A stretch of 64,000 nucleotides of DNA from Streptomyces sp. Mut1 (GTDB taxonomy: Bacteria; Actinomycetota; Actinomycetes; Streptomycetales; Streptomycetaceae), in NCBI RefSeq assembly GCF_030719295.1, contig NZ_CP120997.1, forward strand, positions 4,971,501 through 5,035,500. The letters are read 5' to 3'. The position numbers were made by a program, and so were the translations under genes. The notes under the pieces are model-generated. The model was not told the DNA's origin. It did not search any database and was given only the letters and a program-made list of their open reading frames with translations. This document shows positions 62,283-64,000 of the stretch, in pieces. Numbering within the stretch: position 1 is the stretch's first letter; each line of letters begins with the position of its first letter.

Positions 62283-63164
62283 TTGACTGAGCAGCTTCGA
62301 CTGATGGCCGTACACGCTCACCCCGACGACGAGTCGAGCAAGGGCGCGGCCACCATGGCCAAGTATGTGTCCGAGGGGGTGGACGTGCTGGTCGTGACCT
62401 GCACGGGAGGCGAGCGCGGCTCCATCCTCAACCCGAAACTCCAGGGCGACGCGTACATCGAGGAGAACATCCACGAGGTGCGCAGGAAGGAGATGGACGA
62501 GGCGCGGGCGATCCTGGGCGTCAAGCAGGAGTGGCTCGGCTTCGTCGACTCCGGGCTGCCCGAGGGCGACCCGCTGCCGCCGCTGCCCGACGGCTGCTTC
62601 GCGCTGGAGGACGAGACCGTCGCCGCGGGCCGCCTCGTCGCGAAGATCCGCGCGTTCCGGCCGCAGGTCATCACCACGTACGACGAGAACGGGGGCTACC
62701 CGCACCCCGACCACATCATGACCCACACCATCTCGATGATCGCCTTCGAGGGCGCCGCCGACACCGAGAAGTTCCCCGAGGCGGAGTTCGGCCCGGCCTG
62801 GACGCCGCGGAAGCTCTACTACAACCAGGGCTTCAACCGTCCCCGCACGGTCGCCCTGCACGAGGCGCTGCTGGCCCGCGGACTGGAGTCCCCGTACGCG
62901 GACTGGCTGGAGCGCTGGAAGGAGTTCGAGCGCGCCGAACGCACGCTGACCACGCACGTTCCGTGCGCGGACTTCTTCGAGATCCGCGACAAGGCGCTGA
63001 TCGCGCACGCCACGCAGATCGACCCGGAGGGCGGCTGGTTCCGCGTCCCGATGGAGATCCAGCAGGAGGTCTGGCCGACGGAGGAGTACGAGCTGGCGAA
63101 GTCTCTGGTCGATACCTCCCTCCCCGAGAGCGACCTCTTCGCGGGCATCCGCGACAATGCCTGA
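62283..63164 (+). CDS. mca: Mycothiol S-conjugate amidase
   Basis: 293 residues from TTG 62283 with AGGATCGAG upstream; this matches the family length, while ATG 62304 would cut the first strand short. The zinc site is MAVHAHPDDESSKGAATMAKY (His13, Asp16) with a further His in GGYPHPDHIMTH. CTGGERGSILNP and DYEN-like TYDENGGY are typical of the MshB/Mca LmbE-like family. It cleaves mycothiol conjugates to release mercapturic acids and GlcN-Ins, a detoxification step. It is followed at once by a small membrane-protein gene. Confidence 0.94.
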   Translation: MTEQLRLMAVHAHPDDESSKGAATMAKYVSEGVDVLVVTCTGGERGSILNPKLQGDAYIEENIHEVRRKEMDEARAILGVKQEWLGFVDSGLPEGDPLPPLPDGCFALEDETVAAGRLVAKIRAFRPQVITTYDENGGYPHPDHIMTHTISMIAFEGAADTEKFPEAEFGPAWTPRKLYYNQGFNRPRTVALHEALLARGLESPYADWLERWKEFERAERTLTTHVPCADFFEIRDKALIAHATQIDPEGGWFRVPMEIQQEVWPTEEYELAKSLVDTSLPESDLFAGIRDNA

Positions 63165-63393
63165 TATGTACGCGACTCAGGCACTGACGCACCTCGTCCC
63201 GCTCGCCGAGGAACTCGACAAGAACAAGGTGACCCCCGGGGTCCTCGGCTTCATCGTCTTCGCGGCGCTCGCCGTGGGCGTGTGGCTGCTGATGAAGTCG
63301 ATGAACCGGCACATGGGGCGGGTGGACTTCGAGGAGACGCCGGAGCCGCCGGAACCGGCCGAGCCGGTGGCCGGGGCCGCGAACCGGAAGTAG
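63157..63393 (+). CDS. Small single-pass membrane protein next to mca
   Basis: 78 residues from ATG 63157, overlapping mca by 8 bases (ATG 63166 gives 75). One helix (VTPGVLGFIVFAALAVGVWLLMKSM) is followed by NRHMGRVDFEETPEPPEPAEP. The KVTPGVLGFIVFAALAV and MKSMNRHM blocks are, as I recall, conserved in a small family found after mca in many actinobacteria. Coupled translation suggests a link with Mca, but no function is known. Confidence 0.75.
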   Translation: MPDMYATQALTHLVPLAEELDKNKVTPGVLGFIVFAALAVGVWLLMKSMNRHMGRVDFEETPEPPEPAEPVAGAANRK

Positions 63394-63398
63394 GGGCG

Positions 63399-63477
63399 GG
63401 CGGCACCGGGTGGTGCCGCCGCGCCCCTCGTGCCGTCCGGTACCGGGTGGTGCCGCCGCGCCCCTCGTGCCGTCCGG
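63399..63477. repeat. Hairpin and tandem 36-bp duplication
   Basis: A 9-bp inverted repeat (63399-63407 and 63412-63420) forms a likely terminator after the small membrane gene. A 36-base unit starting ACCGGGTGGTGCCGCCGCGC is present twice (63405-63440 and 63442-63477), so the right half of the hairpin is duplicated. Confidence 0.7.
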
Positions 63478-63550
63478 CGGGGTGTTCTCCGGCGCCGGAC
63501 GGGCCGGAAACGATGCCCTCGGTCGCCGGGCGGGCCGGGCTCGCCCGGCG

Positions 63551-64000
63551 TCAGGCCGTGTCCGGGACCGGCACACCCATGATTTCCCGGGCCCGGCGCG
63601 ACGGGGTCAGGCCCAGGTGCCAGGCCTGCCAGCCCGTCTCCAGGTCCACGCCCCGGTCCAGGATCACGCGGTACGCCTCCGCGCAGTCGTCCACCTTGCC
63701 GTCACGGGCCGGGTGGCCGGCCGCGACGAGGTCGGCCAGCTCCTGCTGCGCCACCACCGTGCCCACCTCGATGCCGCCGGGTGAGGCGTACGGCAGCAGC
63801 GTGCAGCGCAGGAAGCGGCCCCAGTCGGCGCCCCGCGCGTCGCCGTACGACTCGAACAGCGCGACCGCCTCGCCGCACAGCTCCAGGGCCTGGGGCGCCC
63901 GCTGGTTGCCCGCGTCGATCAGCGCCAGCTCCAGGCAGGCCCACGCCTCCCCGTGGGCGACTCCGATGCGCCGGAAGTCGGCGCGGGCGTCCACCAGCAG
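63551..64000 (-). CDS. Helical-repeat protein, cut by window end
   Basis: The frame is open to base 64000, so the start lies outside; about 149 C-terminal residues are visible. RIGVAHGEAWACLELALIDAGNQRAPQALELCGEAVALFESYGDARGADWGRFLRCTLL shows helical pairs like tetratricopeptide repeats, and ILDRGVDLETGWQAWHLGLTPSRRAREIMG ends it. The family cannot be named from this part; a regulator or ATPase with a C-terminal solenoid is possible. Confidence 0.65.
   Translation of the reverse strand: MLVDARADFRRIGVAHGEAWACLELALIDAGNQRAPQALELCGEAVALFESYGDARGADWGRFLRCTLLPYASPGGIEVGTVVAQQELADLVAAGHPARDGKVDDCAEAYRVILDRGVDLETGWQAWHLGLTPSRRAREIMGVPVPDTA

Overview
The window is a high-GC actinobacterial chromosome segment that reads as Streptomyces. 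The evidence is the strong GC bias at third codon positions, frequent GTG starts, bldA-type TTA codons in accessory genes, afsQ1/afsQ2/sigQ, a BldD-like box in front of a GGDEF gene, mycothiol chemistry (mca) and propionyl-CoA carboxylase subunits with a small epsilon protein. From memory, the gene order from adenosine deaminase to mca follows the conserved core of Streptomyces chromosomes (the S. coelicolor SCO4901-SCO4967 neighbourhood). No search was run to confirm this.

Positions 1-13888: a LysR regulator cut by the window edge, then a complete type I-E CRISPR-Cas island. Array 1 (31 repeats, 1629-3489) is read leftwards from a leader at about 3490-3550. The cas operon cas3-cas8e-cse2-cas7e-cas5e-cas6e-cas1e-cas2e runs rightwards (3718-13275). 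Array 2 (9 divergent repeats, 13377-13888) is read rightwards from a second, homologous leader. The old end of array 1 is interrupted by a roughly 400-bp segment with a small TTA-containing membrane-protein gene. A second TTA codon lies at codon 25 of cas8e.

Positions 13888-33100: nucleoside salvage and signalling. Adenosine deaminase, deoxyribose-phosphate aldolase, purine nucleoside phosphorylase and a phospho-sugar mutase form a dispersed nucleoside/pentose-phosphate salvage set. The first three share an identical 12-bp palindrome, CTACGCGCGTAG, upstream. Between them lie afsQ1-afsQ2-lipoprotein with divergent sigQ and an exact AfsQ1 box, a P-loop kinase, two aldehyde dehydrogenases (one lacking its catalytic half), a PH-domain protein, lpdA and a DeoR-family regulator.

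Positions 33100-43800: acyl-CoA carboxylase genes (accA2, an epsilon subunit, pccB) with birA for biotinylation, maf, a 42-codon membrane protein, class III adenylate cyclase, an enoyl-CoA hydratase and a GGDEF protein with a BldD-like operator. Two nucleotide second-messenger enzymes thus sit within about 3 kb.

Positions 43800-64000: hutH, a sortase-type small protein, an L,D-transpeptidase lipoprotein, a MacB-like ABC exporter, glutamate dehydrogenase, msrA, metB, an ECF sigma factor with a small membrane partner, MarR, ilvA, a Drr-type ABC exporter, greA, DUF4307, mca and a truncated repeat protein. Convergent genes are mostly separated by long perfect hairpins. A GC-rich dispersed element recurs just downstream of four minus-strand genes and supplies the stop codon of two of them. 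No rRNA, tRNA or insertion sequence was recognised.
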